Below the pieces are notes generated by a model, which was not told the origin of the DNA, made no database searches, and was given only the letters and a program-made list of their open reading frames with translations. Positions 1 through 6,597 of a stretch of DNA of 7,480 nucleotides are shown piece after piece. The stretch comes from Pseudomonadota bacterium (GTDB taxonomy: Bacteria > Pseudomonadota > Alphaproteobacteria > Caulobacterales > Aquidulcibacteraceae): assembly GCA_023461135.1 (NCBI GenBank), contig JAEWNX010000362.1, positions 1 to 7,480 of the forward strand, given 5' to 3'. The position numbers were made by a program, and so were the translations under genes. The first letter of the stretch is position 1. Every line of letters begins with the position of its first letter.

Positions 1-874
1 CTTCCTGCCCACGCTGATCAGCGACGATCTCGACGTGATCGCCGGCGCTATCGACGCGACGCGCCAAGCACTCGCGCAAAACATCCCCGGCGTGCTCGGC
101 GTTCACATCGAAGGGCCCTTTCTCAACACCGCGAAGAAGGGCGTGCACGACGCCAGCAAATTCCGCATCCTCGACGCCAAGGCGGTCGACCTGCTCACTT
201 CCCTCGGCGCCGGCCGGACGCTGGTGACGCTCGCGCCGGAAACCACGACGCCAGACATGATCCGCAGGCTAGTCGACGCCGGCGTCATCGTCTCCGCCGG
301 GCACACCAACGCGACGTATGCGCAAATGCGCGCCGCGCTCGACGCCGGACTTTCCGGCTTCACGCACCTTTTCAACGCCATGTCGCAACTCACCGCGCGC
401 GAACCGGGCGCGGTGGGCGCAGCGCTGGAGGATGCGGAAAGCTGGTGCGGCCTCATCGTCGACGGCCGCCATGTCGATCCGGCCGTGCTGCGCATCGCGC
501 TCAGGTGCAAGCCGCTGCAAAAGTTCATGCTCGTCACCGACGCGATGCCGACCGTAGGTTCGGAGAAGCACTCCTTCGTACTGCAGGGCCGCACGATCGA
601 AGTTCGCGACGGCGTCTGCGTGGCGCCGGATGGCGCGCTCGCCGGCTCCAACCTCAACATGATGCAAGCGGTCCGCAACGCAATGACAATGCTCGAACTC
701 AGCTTCGAACAAGCCGTCGCCGCCGCCTCGAAACACCCCGCGCAGTTTCTCCGCCTCACCGATCTCGGCGGCATTGTCACCGGTGGACGGGCGTCCTTCG
801 CGCTGATTGACGATACGCTGCGCATCACGCGCACGTGGATCGATGGGGCGCCAATAAACGCTGCAGCGGCGTGA
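1..874 (+). CDS. nagA: N-acetylglucosamine-6-phosphate deacetylase, 5'-truncated by window edge
   Basis: Cytoplasmic metal-dependent amidohydrolase that removes the acetyl group from GlcNAc-6-phosphate, giving glucosamine-6-phosphate and acetate, in amino-sugar and peptidoglycan/chitin catabolism. The reading frame is open from base 2 (FLPTLISDD, typical of NagA just before the barrel), so the start lies upstream of the window; 290 residues are visible of a family norm near 380. Family metal and catalytic motifs are present in order: HIEGPF (from base 104, metal-ligand Glu), SAGHTN (His at 302-304), HLFNAM (His at 365-367) and VTDAM (catalytic Asp at 539-541), followed by the LAGSNLNM loop. 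The C-terminus looks complete. No partner gene (nagB, transporter or regulator) is visible downstream; any nag operon would lie to the left. Identity is secure from the motif series. Confidence 0.95.
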   Translation, partial: FLPTLISDDLDVIAGAIDATRQALAQNIPGVLGVHIEGPFLNTAKKGVHDASKFRILDAKAVDLLTSLGAGRTLVTLAPETTTPDMIRRLVDAGVIVSAGHTNATYAQMRAALDAGLSGFTHLFNAMSQLTAREPGAVGAALEDAESWCGLIVDGRHVDPAVLRIALRCKPLQKFMLVTDAMPTVGSEKHSFVLQGRTIEVRDGVCVAPDGALAGSNLNMMQAVRNAMTMLELSFEQAVAAASKHPAQFLRLTDLGGIVTGGRASFALIDDTLRITRTWIDGAPINAAAA

Positions 875-920
875 AAAACCCGGTCGATGCGGCATGGCGA
901 TACCGGCGAACCGTCCGCAC

Positions 921-935
921 TTAACAAGCCGTTTA
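921..935 (+). promoter_or_regulatory. CtrA-like site upstream of the PilZ gene
   Basis: TTAA-N7-TTTA lies 46 bp before the PilZ start. It differs by one base from the CtrA consensus TTAA-N7-TTAA used by the cell-cycle regulator of Caulobacter and many other alphaproteobacteria. The same TTAACA could also serve as a -35 box, with a weak -10 (GCTAAA, 945-950) 18 bp further on. Such AT-rich words are rare in this GC-rich setting, but a single near-match is weak evidence. The 107-bp gap between nagA and the PilZ gene shows no convincing terminator. Confidence 0.3.
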
Positions 936-981
936 GTCCCTGTCGCTAAAGTCCGCGGCGCCAGTTGCTGCGGACCGTTCC

Positions 982-1335
982 ATGCTCTCAAGCCTAGTCT
1001 CTTCCCTCTTCTCCCGGCGCGCGGAGCCCGAGACTGCGCCGCAGGAGTTCGAGATTGTCGAAGCACCGCGCTTGATCGAGCGTGCGTTCCGCCGTCCATT
1101 CTTCAGACACGGCGCACTCGTGTTCGAAGACGGCCAGCGCCTCAATGTCGCGGTGAAGGATCTGAGCGCCGGCGGTGCGCGCGTTGAGTTCTACGTACGC
1201 ACGATGCTCCCGGACAACGTCATGCTGTGCGAACCGACCTTGCGCCTCCGCTGCCGCGCCAAGGTAGTCTGGCAGGAGGAAGGCGCCGCCGGCCTCGCCT
1301 TTACCGAACCACAGGCGGTCGACTCGGCAGCCTAA
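982..1335 (+). CDS. PilZ-domain protein (putative c-di-GMP receptor)
   Basis: A 117-residue soluble protein that is essentially one PilZ domain preceded by about 35 residues of less conserved sequence. PilZ domains bind the second messenger cyclic di-GMP and change conformation to control motility, adhesion or polysaccharide synthesis. Both halves of the ligand signature are present and correctly ordered: RxxxR at residues 38-42 (RPFFR) and DxSxxG at 60-65 (DLSAGG), followed by the expected beta-barrel strands ending in AKVVWQ..GLAF. No transmembrane segment or second domain is seen, so it would act by protein contact. The ATG at 982 has no strong Shine-Dalgarno sequence, but no better start fits the domain. 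A CtrA-like site lies upstream. The target cannot be read from the neighbours. The domain call is firm; c-di-GMP binding is inferred from the motifs. Confidence 0.85.
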   Translation: MLSSLVSSLFSRRAEPETAPQEFEIVEAPRLIERAFRRPFFRHGALVFEDGQRLNVAVKDLSAGGARVEFYVRTMLPDNVMLCEPTLRLRCRAKVVWQEEGAAGLAFTEPQAVDSAA

Positions 1336-1399
1336 AAGTCTCTAGGCAGGGTTCGCAAACCACACCTCCGCGTGCATGGTGGCTCGTGCGGGGCGTTTC

Positions 1400-2050
1400 A
1401 TGAGCTTGAGCTTCGATTTCTACTTCTCTTTCCGCAGCCCGTACTCCTACCTATCGACGCCGCAGGTCGAGGCGCTGATTGCGCGCTACGACGTGGCGCC
1501 GCGCATGCGCTTCGTGCTTCCGATCGCGGTGCGCATTCCGGGCTTCTTCAAAACGGTGAACCCGCTCTGGCCGCCCTACGTGATGCGCGACACGTTCCGC
1601 ATCTCTCAAATGCACGGCATCCCCTATCGCTGGCCCCGTCCCGATCCGATCGTCATGGACCATGCGGCCGGCGAGGTGGCCGCCGAGCAGCCCTACATCT
1701 ATCGCGTGACCCGTCTCGGGGTTGCGGCCGAACGCGCCGGCAAGGGCTTCGCCTTCGCGCGCCGCGCCGCGCACGCGATCTGGTCAGGCGAAGTCGACAA
1801 CTGGCACGAAGGCGAGCACCTCACACGCGCATTGATGGACGCGGGCCTGGACGCTGCGGCGATCGAACGCGAGGTCCAGCAGGATCCGGCGCAGTTCGAC
1901 GCCGAGATTGCGCGGAACGAGGCCAACCAGAAAAACGCCGGCCACTGGGGCGTGCCGCTCTTCGTCTTCGAGGAGGAGCCGTTCTTCGGCCAGGACCGGC
2001 TTGATCACCTCATCTGGCGCATGCGCCAACACGGCTTGCGGGAACGTTGA
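1400..2050 (+). CDS. 2-hydroxychromene-2-carboxylate isomerase family protein (DsbA-fold, GST-kappa-like)
   Basis: A 216-residue protein of the thioredoxin-like DsbA/GST-kappa superfamily. Characterised members (e.g. NahD of naphthalene degradation) isomerise 2-hydroxychromene-2-carboxylate using glutathione. The N-terminal beta strand is followed by SPYSYL (residues 13-18); Ser13 sits where these enzymes carry the glutathione-activating serine in place of the DsbA CxxC cysteine. NPLWPP (54-59) and the cis-proline motif GVPLFVF (184-190), then GQDRLDHL near the C-terminus, are also typical. No signal peptide is seen, so it is probably cytoplasmic. I chose the ATG at 1400 over the one at 1376 because the family starts a few residues before this strand and a GGGG (1390-1393) lies 6 bp upstream. 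No aromatic-degradation genes are adjacent, so the true substrate is unknown and the pathway name should not be taken literally. Confidence 0.85.
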   Translation: MSLSFDFYFSFRSPYSYLSTPQVEALIARYDVAPRMRFVLPIAVRIPGFFKTVNPLWPPYVMRDTFRISQMHGIPYRWPRPDPIVMDHAAGEVAAEQPYIYRVTRLGVAAERAGKGFAFARRAAHAIWSGEVDNWHEGEHLTRALMDAGLDAAAIEREVQQDPAQFDAEIARNEANQKNAGHWGVPLFVFEEEPFFGQDRLDHLIWRMRQHGLRER

Positions 2051-2057
2051 AGGGGGC

Positions 2058-2147
2058 TGGCGGAGAGAGAGGGATTCGAACCCTCGATGGGCTTGCACCC
2101 ATACACGCGTTCCAGGCGTGCGCCTTCAGCCACTCGGCCACCTCTCC
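2058..2147 (-). tRNA. tRNA-Ser (anticodon GGA)
   Basis: Read on the minus strand, the 90 bases fold as a class II tRNA. The acceptor stem GGAGAGG (2141-2147) pairs with TCTCTCC, with a G-U at position 7, then discriminator G and an encoded CCA (2058-2060). The D arm is GCCGAGTGGCTGAAGGC. The anticodon stem CACGC/GCGTG encloses the loop CTGGAAC, giving anticodon GGA at 2111-2113, which reads UCC and UCU. A long variable arm (ATGGG/CCCAT) is diagnostic of serine, and the T arm is GAGGG-TTCGAAT-CCCTC. It is convergent with the isomerase gene, ending 7 bp from that stop. No integrase or attachment-site duplication is visible. Confidence 0.97.
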
Positions 2148-2159
2148 AGCGCGCGGCGC

Positions 2160-2188
2160 GTTATGGCGGCGCCCGGCGTTCCTTGCAA
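2160..2188 (-). promoter_or_regulatory. Predicted sigma-70-type promoter of the tRNA-Ser gene
   Basis: On the minus strand, TTGCAA (2183-2188) as -35 and CATAAC (2160-2165) as -10 are separated by exactly 17 bp. Each matches the TTGACA/TATAAT consensus at four of six positions. The -10 lies about 12 bp before the mature tRNA 5' end at 2147, which would give a leader of only a few bases for RNase P to remove. No other AT-containing hexamer pair in the 162-bp gap (2148-2309) fits as well. Confidence 0.45.
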
Positions 2189-2298
2189 CCATGGGAACCG
2201 GCGGGGCGCCGCCGGCGCTGACAGTTCAAGTTCCCGGGCATTGGGGCCGTAGCTCGGAGCCGCCTTTCATGCGCGTGACGCAGCGAAATGCTGGCGCT

Positions 2299-2302
2299 AG
2301 GG
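2299..2302 (+). promoter_or_regulatory. Shine-Dalgarno sequence of the receiver gene
   Basis: AGGG lies 7 bp before the ATG at 2310, a normal spacing, and supports that start. The rest of the 162-bp gap upstream is GC-rich, and I see no convincing + strand promoter in it. Confidence 0.5.
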
Positions 2303-2309
2303 TCCGCGC

Positions 2310-2696
2310 ATGAAAGCCCGAATCTGCCTGATCGATGACGACATCTTCGTGCGCGATGCGCTCGCGCTTGGGCTCAGCGACGCGGGTTTCGACGTGATGG
2401 CCGCGCCTGGCGCCGCGGCCGGTTACGATCTGGCTGCGCGCGAGAACGTTGAAGCTGTCGTCACCGATCTCAACATGCCCGGCACCGACGGCGCGCAACT
2501 GATCTCGGAGCTGCGCGCGCGTTGGCCGGAACTTCCGATCGTGGCTATCTCAGGCGCCAGCCAGATCGACGGCCGCCAGACCACCGATATCGCCCGCGAG
2601 CGCGGGGCCGACGCCACCATGATCAAGCCGTTCCGTGCACGCGAGCTCGCTGCGGTTCTCGAGCGCTTGTTGAGCGAGCGCCGCGCCCAGCAATGA
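2310..2696 (+). CDS. Single-domain response regulator (receiver only)
   Basis: A 128-residue CheY-like receiver with no output domain. It accepts a phosphoryl group from a histidine kinase, or acts as a phosphate sink or protein-contact switch. All functional residues are in place: the acidic pocket D9-D10 (with D11), phospho-acceptor Asp53 in [11 protein letters not shown], the switch Ser81 in AISGA, and Lys106-Pro107 (KPF). The C-terminus ends at helix 5, with no DNA-binding or enzymatic extension. Its TGA stop overlaps the ATG of the hybrid kinase (ATGA at 2693-2696), so the two are almost certainly co-transcribed and translationally coupled. The kinase is therefore the likely partner. It could act downstream of the kinase, or feed phosphoryl groups back through its own receiver; the sequence does not say which. 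Confidence 0.93.
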   Translation: MKARICLIDDDIFVRDALALGLSDAGFDVMAAPGAAAGYDLAARENVEAVVTDLNMPGTDGAQLISELRARWPELPIVAISGASQIDGRQTTDIARERGADATMIKPFRARELAAVLERLLSERRAQQ

Positions 2697-4609
2697 ACCC
2701 GCGTCCGCAGCAGGCGCGCTTGCAAGCCGTGGTCGACACCGCGGTCGACGGCGTCATCGCCATCGACGCGCATGGCAAAGTGCTCATGTTCAATCCGGCG
2801 TGTGAGCGCCTGTTCGGATACAGCGCAGAAGACGTGCTTGGCCAGAACGTCAAGATGCTGATGCCGGAGCCCTACCAGAGCGGGCACGACGCGTATCTGC
2901 GCAATTACCGCGAAACCGGCGAACGCAAGATCATCGGCATCGGCCGCGAAGTGCTGGGCCGCAAGAAGAGCGGCGCGACGTTTCCGATGGACCTCTCCGT
3001 CGGCGAAGCGCTCGAAGAAGGCGAACCCATCTTCGTCGGATTCATCCGCGACCTCACGGAGCGAAAGGCGGCCGAAAAGGCGCTGCGCGAAAGCTCGGAG
3101 CGCACGCGCGCCGTGGTGGAGACCGCGGTCGACGGGGTCATCCTGATCGACGCATTCGGCAATATCCTGATGTTCAACCCGGCGTGCCAGCGCCTGTTCG
3201 GCTACAAGGCGCGCGAGGTGATCGGCCAGAACGTCCGCATGCTGATGCCCCAGCCCTATCGCGATGAGCACGACGGCTATATCGCGAACTATCGCAAAAC
3301 CGGAGAAGCCAAGATCATCGGCGTCGGCCGCGAAGTGACGGGCCTCAAGAAGGACGGCTCGATCTTCCCGATGGATCTTTCCGTCGGCGAAGCCAAGCAG
3401 GAAGGCGAATCCATCTTCGTCGGCGTCATCCACGACCTGAGCTCGCGCAAGCGCACGGAAGAACAACTGGCCCAGGCGCAGAAAATGGAGACGGTTGGCC
3501 AGCTCTCCGGCGGCATCGCGCACGATTTCAACAATCTGCTGACCGTCATCCTCGGCAACGCCGATGCGTTGGCGTTGAGGCTGAAGGCGCGCGACGATCT
3601 GCGCCATCTCGCCGACAACATCGCCGACGCGGCCGAACGCGGCGCGCAACTCACCCAGCGCCTGCTCGCCTTCAGCCGCCGTCAGATTCTTCAGCCCTCC
3701 GCCATCGACTGCAATGCGCTGGTGGAGAACATGCAGGTGCTGCTGCGCCGCACCTTGCGCGAGGACATCGATTTGCGCGTGCGCGTGGCGCCGGAGCCGG
3801 TGCTGGCGCTGGCAGACGGCGCGCAACTGGAAGCGGCCGTGCTCAACCTCTCGCTCAATGCGCAGGACGCCATGCCCGCCGGCGGCGCGCTCACGCTCAC
3901 GACCGAAGTGATCGAACTCGACGCGGATTCGCTCGGCCCCGGCACGGACGTGCGCGCGGGCCCCTATGTGTCGGTCAGTGTGACCGACGACGGGACGGGC
4001 ATGGACGCCGACACGCTCGCGCGCGCCTTCGAGCCGTTCTTCACCACCAAGGAAGTCGGCAAGGGATCGGGCCTTGGGCTCTCCATGGTGTACGGCTTCG
4101 CCAAGCAATCGAACGGACACGTGACGATCTACAGTGAGATCGGTCTAGGCACGAGCGTGCGGCTTTACCTCCCCGTCGCCGACGCCGACGTACACCCGAC
4201 GCCGCGCCCGCTCGACATGCCCACGGCGCCCAGCGGCGAAGAGACTGTGCTCGTGGTGGAAGACGATCCGTTTGTGCGCAGCCACGTGATCGCCTCGCTG
4301 GATTCGCTCGGCTATCGCGTGATGATCGCCGGCGACGGCAACGAGGCGCTCGGCATGCTGAAGGCCGGCGCGCGGCCAGCGCTTTTGTTCACCGACGTCG
4401 TGATGCCGGGCGGGATGAACGGGTTGCAACTGGCGGAGGAAGCACGGCGCACAGCGCCGGCGTTGAAAGTGCTGTTCACGTCCGGCTATCCGCAGGAAGC
4501 GCTCGCGAGCCGCGGTCAGGTCGATCCGGATGCGCTCATTTTGACGAAGCCGTATCGCAAAGCCGAATTGGCGCGCCGCGTACGCGAGGCCTTAGACGAA
4601 ACGGATTGA
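2693..4609 (+). CDS. Hybrid sensor histidine kinase, PAS-PAS-HisKA-HATPase-REC, with FixL-like PAS domains
   Basis: A 638-residue protein without transmembrane segments, so cytoplasmic. Domains in order: PAS1 (about 10-125), PAS2 (about 138-253), a short coiled linker, HisKA with phospho-acceptor His277 in GGIAHDFNN, a HATPase with N box (Asn389), G1 box DDGTG (432-436), F box FEPFFTTK (446-453) and G2 box (456-463), then a receiver (about 517-635) with Asp524-Asp525, acceptor Asp568, Thr596 and Lys619. Both PAS domains resemble FixL: PAS1 has His65 and Arg85, PAS2 has His193 and Arg213, each pair 20 residues apart, as are haem ligand His200 and Arg220 of Bradyrhizobium Fix[10 protein letters not shown] also matches the FixL pocket strand. 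I therefore infer possible haem-based gas sensing. The kinase core (AHDFNN) is of another histidine-kinase subfamily than that of FixL. The start at 2693 is chosen because it overlaps the receiver stop (ATGA) and leads directly into PAS1; a longer reading to 2522 would run inside the receiver gene. No DNA-binding output is present. Confidence 0.93.
   Translation: MNPRPQQARLQAVVDTAVDGVIAIDAHGKVLMFNPACERLFGYSAEDVLGQNVKMLMPEPYQSGHDAYLRNYRETGERKIIGIGREVLGRKKSGATFPMDLSVGEALEEGEPIFVGFIRDLTERKAAEKALRESSERTRAVVETAVDGVILIDAFGNILMFNPACQRLFGYKAREVIGQNVRMLMPQPYRDEHDGYIANYRKTGEAKIIGVGREVTGLKKDGSIFPMDLSVGEAKQEGESIFVGVIHDLSSRKRTEEQLAQAQKMETVGQLSGGIAHDFNNLLTVILGNADALALRLKARDDLRHLADNIADAAERGAQLTQRLLAFSRRQILQPSAIDCNALVENMQVLLRRTLREDIDLRVRVAPEPVLALADGAQLEAAVLNLSLNAQDAMPAGGALTLTTEVIELDADSLGPGTDVRAGPYVSVSVTDDGTGMDADTLARAFEPFFTTKEVGKGSGLGLSMVYGFAKQSNGHVTIYSEIGLGTSVRLYLPVADADVHPTPRPLDMPTAPSGEETVLVVEDDPFVRSHVIASLDSLGYRVMIAGDGNEALGMLKAGARPALLFTDVVMPGGMNGLQLAEEARRTAPALKVLFTSGYPQEALASRGQVDPDALILTKPYRKAELARRVREALDETD
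2732..3451 (+). repeat. Intragenic tandem duplication encoding the two PAS domains
   Basis: Two 336-bp units, 2732-3067 and 3116-3451, lie at a period of 384 bp. By hand alignment about 79 of 112 encoded residues are identical without gaps, and stretches such as accgcggtcgacgg recur at DNA level. Long identical blocks include [28 protein letters not shown] and KIIG. The 16 codons between units encode the helical linker. The pattern fits duplication of one PAS exon-sized unit followed by divergence, not recruitment of two unrelated PAS domains. Confidence 0.85.
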
Positions 4610-4612
4610 GTC

Positions 4613-5728
4613 TCAGGTCGGCCAGCGCAAGCCGACGCGGCGGCGCTGTTGCAGCGTCTGCTCGGCGCGCTGCAACGCGCGCAGCGCCACTTCCGCCTGC
4701 TGCAGCGAATCCGTCGAGCGCAACGCGTCCATCGCCAGCCGCAGCCGCGAAGCGCCTTCTTCCAGCTTGTCGCGCGCGCCTTCGCGTTCGCCGAGGGCGG
4801 TGAGCGCGCGCCCGATTTCCTGCTGCGCCGCGCCCCAAGCGCTGGGATCGGTCGTTCGGTCGACGCGGTCCAGGTAGTTCTGCCGCGCATCGAGCGCTTT
4901 CGACAGCCACTTGATGTGCCCGCCGCGCTCGCCAAGGCTGAGCGCGCCCGAGGCGAAGTCCGAGAGGATGTCGAGCTGGAGATTCTCGCTCACTTCCTCG
5001 GGCTGCGCCTCGACCATCTTGTCGAGCGCTTCAACAATCGGCTGCAGGCGATCGGGCTTGTAGTCTTGCGGGCGATGCAGAACGGGCCGCGCCTTGCGCG
5101 CGAGGGCGAACGCGAGCGCGCGTTGCGCCGCTTCGGACGGACGCCCGACGCGCCACGTCAACTGGAAATCCTGCACATCGTGCGTGCGCCCATAGCCAGG
5201 CAGCGTGGTAACGCGCAGATCGAGTCTGCCGGTCATCGTGCGCTTGCCCCAGACGATAACGTCGGCCGCCGAGCGCTCGAGCGCTTCGGCCGCTTCAACG
5301 GCGATGCGGCGGCGCGTTTCCGGATGCGCCAGCGCCGAGACCGTCTTCAGCCTGATCGGGAAGAGATCGACCTGAACATTCTGCTCGAACGAGAAGAGAC
5401 CGAAATTGTCTTCGACCGCTTCCTTCATCTCCTGACGCAAACCGCCGCCGCCGCCGTCGATCTCCGCGATCAGCACCAGCGCACGATGATCCTTCGTGCG
5501 CTTCAGCGCCTGTGCGCGCAGCGCGATGCGCGCCAAGCGGCTGGCTTTGCCCATGCCGTTGAGCATCCAGAACGCGGCGACAAGCACCGCGGCCAGACCC
5601 ATCGACATGAACATCATGAAGACGTTCGGCGACTGCACGAACGCGTCTTGAAACTCCCGCGGAAGCAGGGCCATGAGGCGGGACGCCGCCTCCGGCGCGA
5701 AGGCCGCTGCCTCTGCAAAATTAACCAT
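4613..5728 (-). CDS. Single-pass membrane protein with TPR-like C-terminal repeats, unknown function
   Basis: A 371-residue protein that I do not recognise as a named family. It has a short N-terminal part, one hydrophobic segment at about 37-56 (NVFMMFMSMGLAAVLVAAFW), and a basic stretch after it (61-81) that favours a cytoplasmic C-terminal portion. Residues 83-195 look like an alpha/beta domain, with ALVLIAEIDG, a five-glycine run at 92-96 and the strand ADVIVWG (155-161). From about 225 the protein is helical. The motif DPSAWGAAQQEIGRALTALGERE (294-316), followed by LEEGASRLRLAMDAL, is the pattern of degenerate TPR repeats seen in many alphaproteobacterial proteins, suggesting a protein-interaction scaffold. 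The ATG at 5728 has no clear Shine-Dalgarno sequence; Met19 is an alternative start. It is convergent with the hybrid kinase, with stops 3 bp apart. The putative insertion element begins 77 bp upstream of its start. Confidence 0.75.
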   Translation of the reverse strand: MVNFAEAAAFAPEAASRLMALLPREFQDAFVQSPNVFMMFMSMGLAAVLVAAFWMLNGMGKASRLARIALRAQALKRTKDHRALVLIAEIDGGGGGLRQEMKEAVEDNFGLFSFEQNVQVDLFPIRLKTVSALAHPETRRRIAVEAAEALERSAADVIVWGKRTMTGRLDLRVTTLPGYGRTHDVQDFQLTWRVGRPSEAAQRALAFALARKARPVLHRPQDYKPDRLQPIVEALDKMVEAQPEEVSENLQLDILSDFASGALSLGERGGHIKWLSKALDARQNYLDRVDRTTDPSAWGAAQQEIGRALTALGEREGARDKLEEGASRLRLAMDALRSTDSLQQAEVALRALQRAEQTLQQRRRVGLRWPT

Positions 5729-5764
5729 TTAGCGTCCGTGGAGTCCCGAGCGAGCCCTGACCTC

Positions 5765-5796
5765 TAGCCCGCCGTTCGGCGGCGCACAACGGGCTA
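5765..5796. repeat. Inverted repeat in the leader of the TPR-like gene
   Basis: TAGCCCG (5765-5771) and CGGGCTA (5790-5796) form perfect 7-bp arms. A second, mutually exclusive hairpin CCGCC-GTTC-GGCGG (5769-5782) shares bases with the left arm. Neither is followed by a T run on either strand, so it is not a standard rho-independent terminator. It sits between the TPR-like gene and the putative element end and could be an operator, a leader hairpin or chance in GC-rich DNA. Confidence 0.35.
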
Positions 5797-5937
5797 CGGC
5801 GCCTTGGTACTGTCCTAAGTGAGTGACCTTGCATCTCACCTTTTTCAGCCCGGATCAGCGGCTTGCGTAGCCCAGCCGACCTGCGCCTCCGCCTGTGGAG
5901 ACTACTTGCCCGGTGGGGACTCGGGTAGCATCGGGGG

Positions 5938-6597
5938 ATGTCTAACGAACACAGGGTTCGCCCTTTCCCGCTCACGCTTGGCGAAGCGATGGATTGGGTT
6001 CAGCGAGCTTGGCCTGTCCTTTTATTCTTGTTCAGCGGCGGCGGCGTGATGGCCTTCCTTGCCGCCGCTACGGACTGGATCAATCGCTTTGGGCCGATTG
6101 CTTGGGGGCTGGCGTTCTTTGTAGGCGCCGCCATCAGCTTGGCGCTCTACTGGGCTGGTTTGGTCGTGGCTCGCTGGCGAACTAGAAACAAAATTATGGC
6201 CGCAGCCGCTGGGCCCACGAACGTCAATATCCTTGAACGAGAGTTCATCAGGAAAATTATTAGGCTCGCTGATTTTTACGACGGATACAGCCTGCCCCTA
6301 CGCAATAAGCGGTTCACCGGATGCAAGGTCATCGGCCCGGCGATCCTCGTTTCGGATAACTCGATGATCACGCGCTGCAACTTTCGCGCGGTTCAAACCG
6401 TCCTGTTACGCAAGGACGTGCCTATCCAAGGCGCGCTCGTATTCAAGGACTCGCTCTTTACTGATTGCGATTTGTACGATGTCACGCTTGGCATGACGCA
6501 AGAACAGTATCTCGATGTAGTCCGCAATGATCCCAGCTTCGCACAGGGATGTCCCGTGATTAGCGAAGGCGTCCCGCCGGAAAAGCCAGACCCCTAG
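5938..6597 (+). CDS. Two-helix membrane protein of unknown function, probable transposon passenger
   Basis: A 219-residue protein I cannot name. A short cytoplasmic-looking N-terminus is followed by two hydrophobic helices at about 25-43 and 53-76, then a basic stop-transfer stretch (79-85). The remaining 135 residues are soluble. A helical part (98-116) leads into strand-rich sequence with the repeated pattern FTGCKVIGPA (126-135), ITRCNF (144-149) and FTDCDLYDV (174-182), spaced like rungs of a short beta-helix of the pentapeptide-repeat type. The DUF-like C-terminal part would lie on the same side as the N-terminus. The ATG at 5938 follows a GGGGG run with almost no spacing, so initiation may be weak; no promoter is evident in 5815-5937. 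Its TAG stop overlaps the transposase stop. Base composition and codon choice are less GC-rich than the genes on the left, consistent with acquisition. Confidence 0.7.
   Translation: MSNEHRVRPFPLTLGEAMDWVQRAWPVLLFLFSGGGVMAFLAAATDWINRFGPIAWGLAFFVGAAISLALYWAGLVVARWRTRNKIMAAAAGPTNVNILEREFIRKIIRLADFYDGYSLPLRNKRFTGCKVIGPAILVSDNSMITRCNFRAVQTVLLRKDVPIQGALVFKDSLFTDCDLYDVTLGMTQEQYLDVVRNDPSFAQGCPVISEGVPPEKPDP

Noticed and set aside
1372..2004. Overlapping 210-residue frame in the isomerase region
   Set aside because: Arg/Ala-rich shadow; the frame starting at 1400 has the SPYSYL and GVPLFVF family motifs.
2058..2147. tRNA-Ser as the attachment site of a genomic island
   Set aside because: No integrase gene and no direct repeat of the tRNA 3' end is visible in the window.
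2047..2313. Plus-strand open frame across the tRNA
   Set aside because: It is an artefact of the tRNA-Ser sequence read in reverse; the tRNA fold explains 2058-2147.
2522..2692. Upstream extension of the hybrid kinase
   Set aside because: The added 57 residues are Arg-rich, lie within the receiver gene in another frame and have no domain similarity. The ATG at 2693 overlaps the receiver stop and leads directly into PAS1.
2423..4120. A 565-residue open frame on the minus strand opposite the kinase, with its own internal repeat
   Set aside because: It is antisense to the hybrid kinase, whose domain motifs are all intact. The repeat simply mirrors the PAS duplication, and long open antisense frames are expected in GC-rich coding DNA.
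5719..5726. TTAACCAT, a CtrA half-site-like word at the start of the TPR-like gene
   Set aside because: It spans the start codon and codons 2-3 (MVN), so the match is explained by coding sequence, and no second half-site is present.
4649..5767. A 372-residue open frame on the plus strand opposite the TPR-like gene
   Set aside because: Its composition is dominated by Arg, Gln and His with no recognisable domain. The opposite strand gives a hydrophobic helix and TPR-like motifs, so the minus-strand gene is the real one.
5819..5845. GTGAG/CTCAC stem followed by a short T run, resembling a terminator
   Set aside because: Only 5 bp of stem with an 11-base loop; too weak, and it more likely reflects subterminal element sequence.
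6585..6597. GTCTGGC-like sequence near the transposase stop as the left end of a one-gene element
   Set aside because: It resembles the right-edge GTCAGGC word but in the wrong orientation for a terminal inverted repeat.
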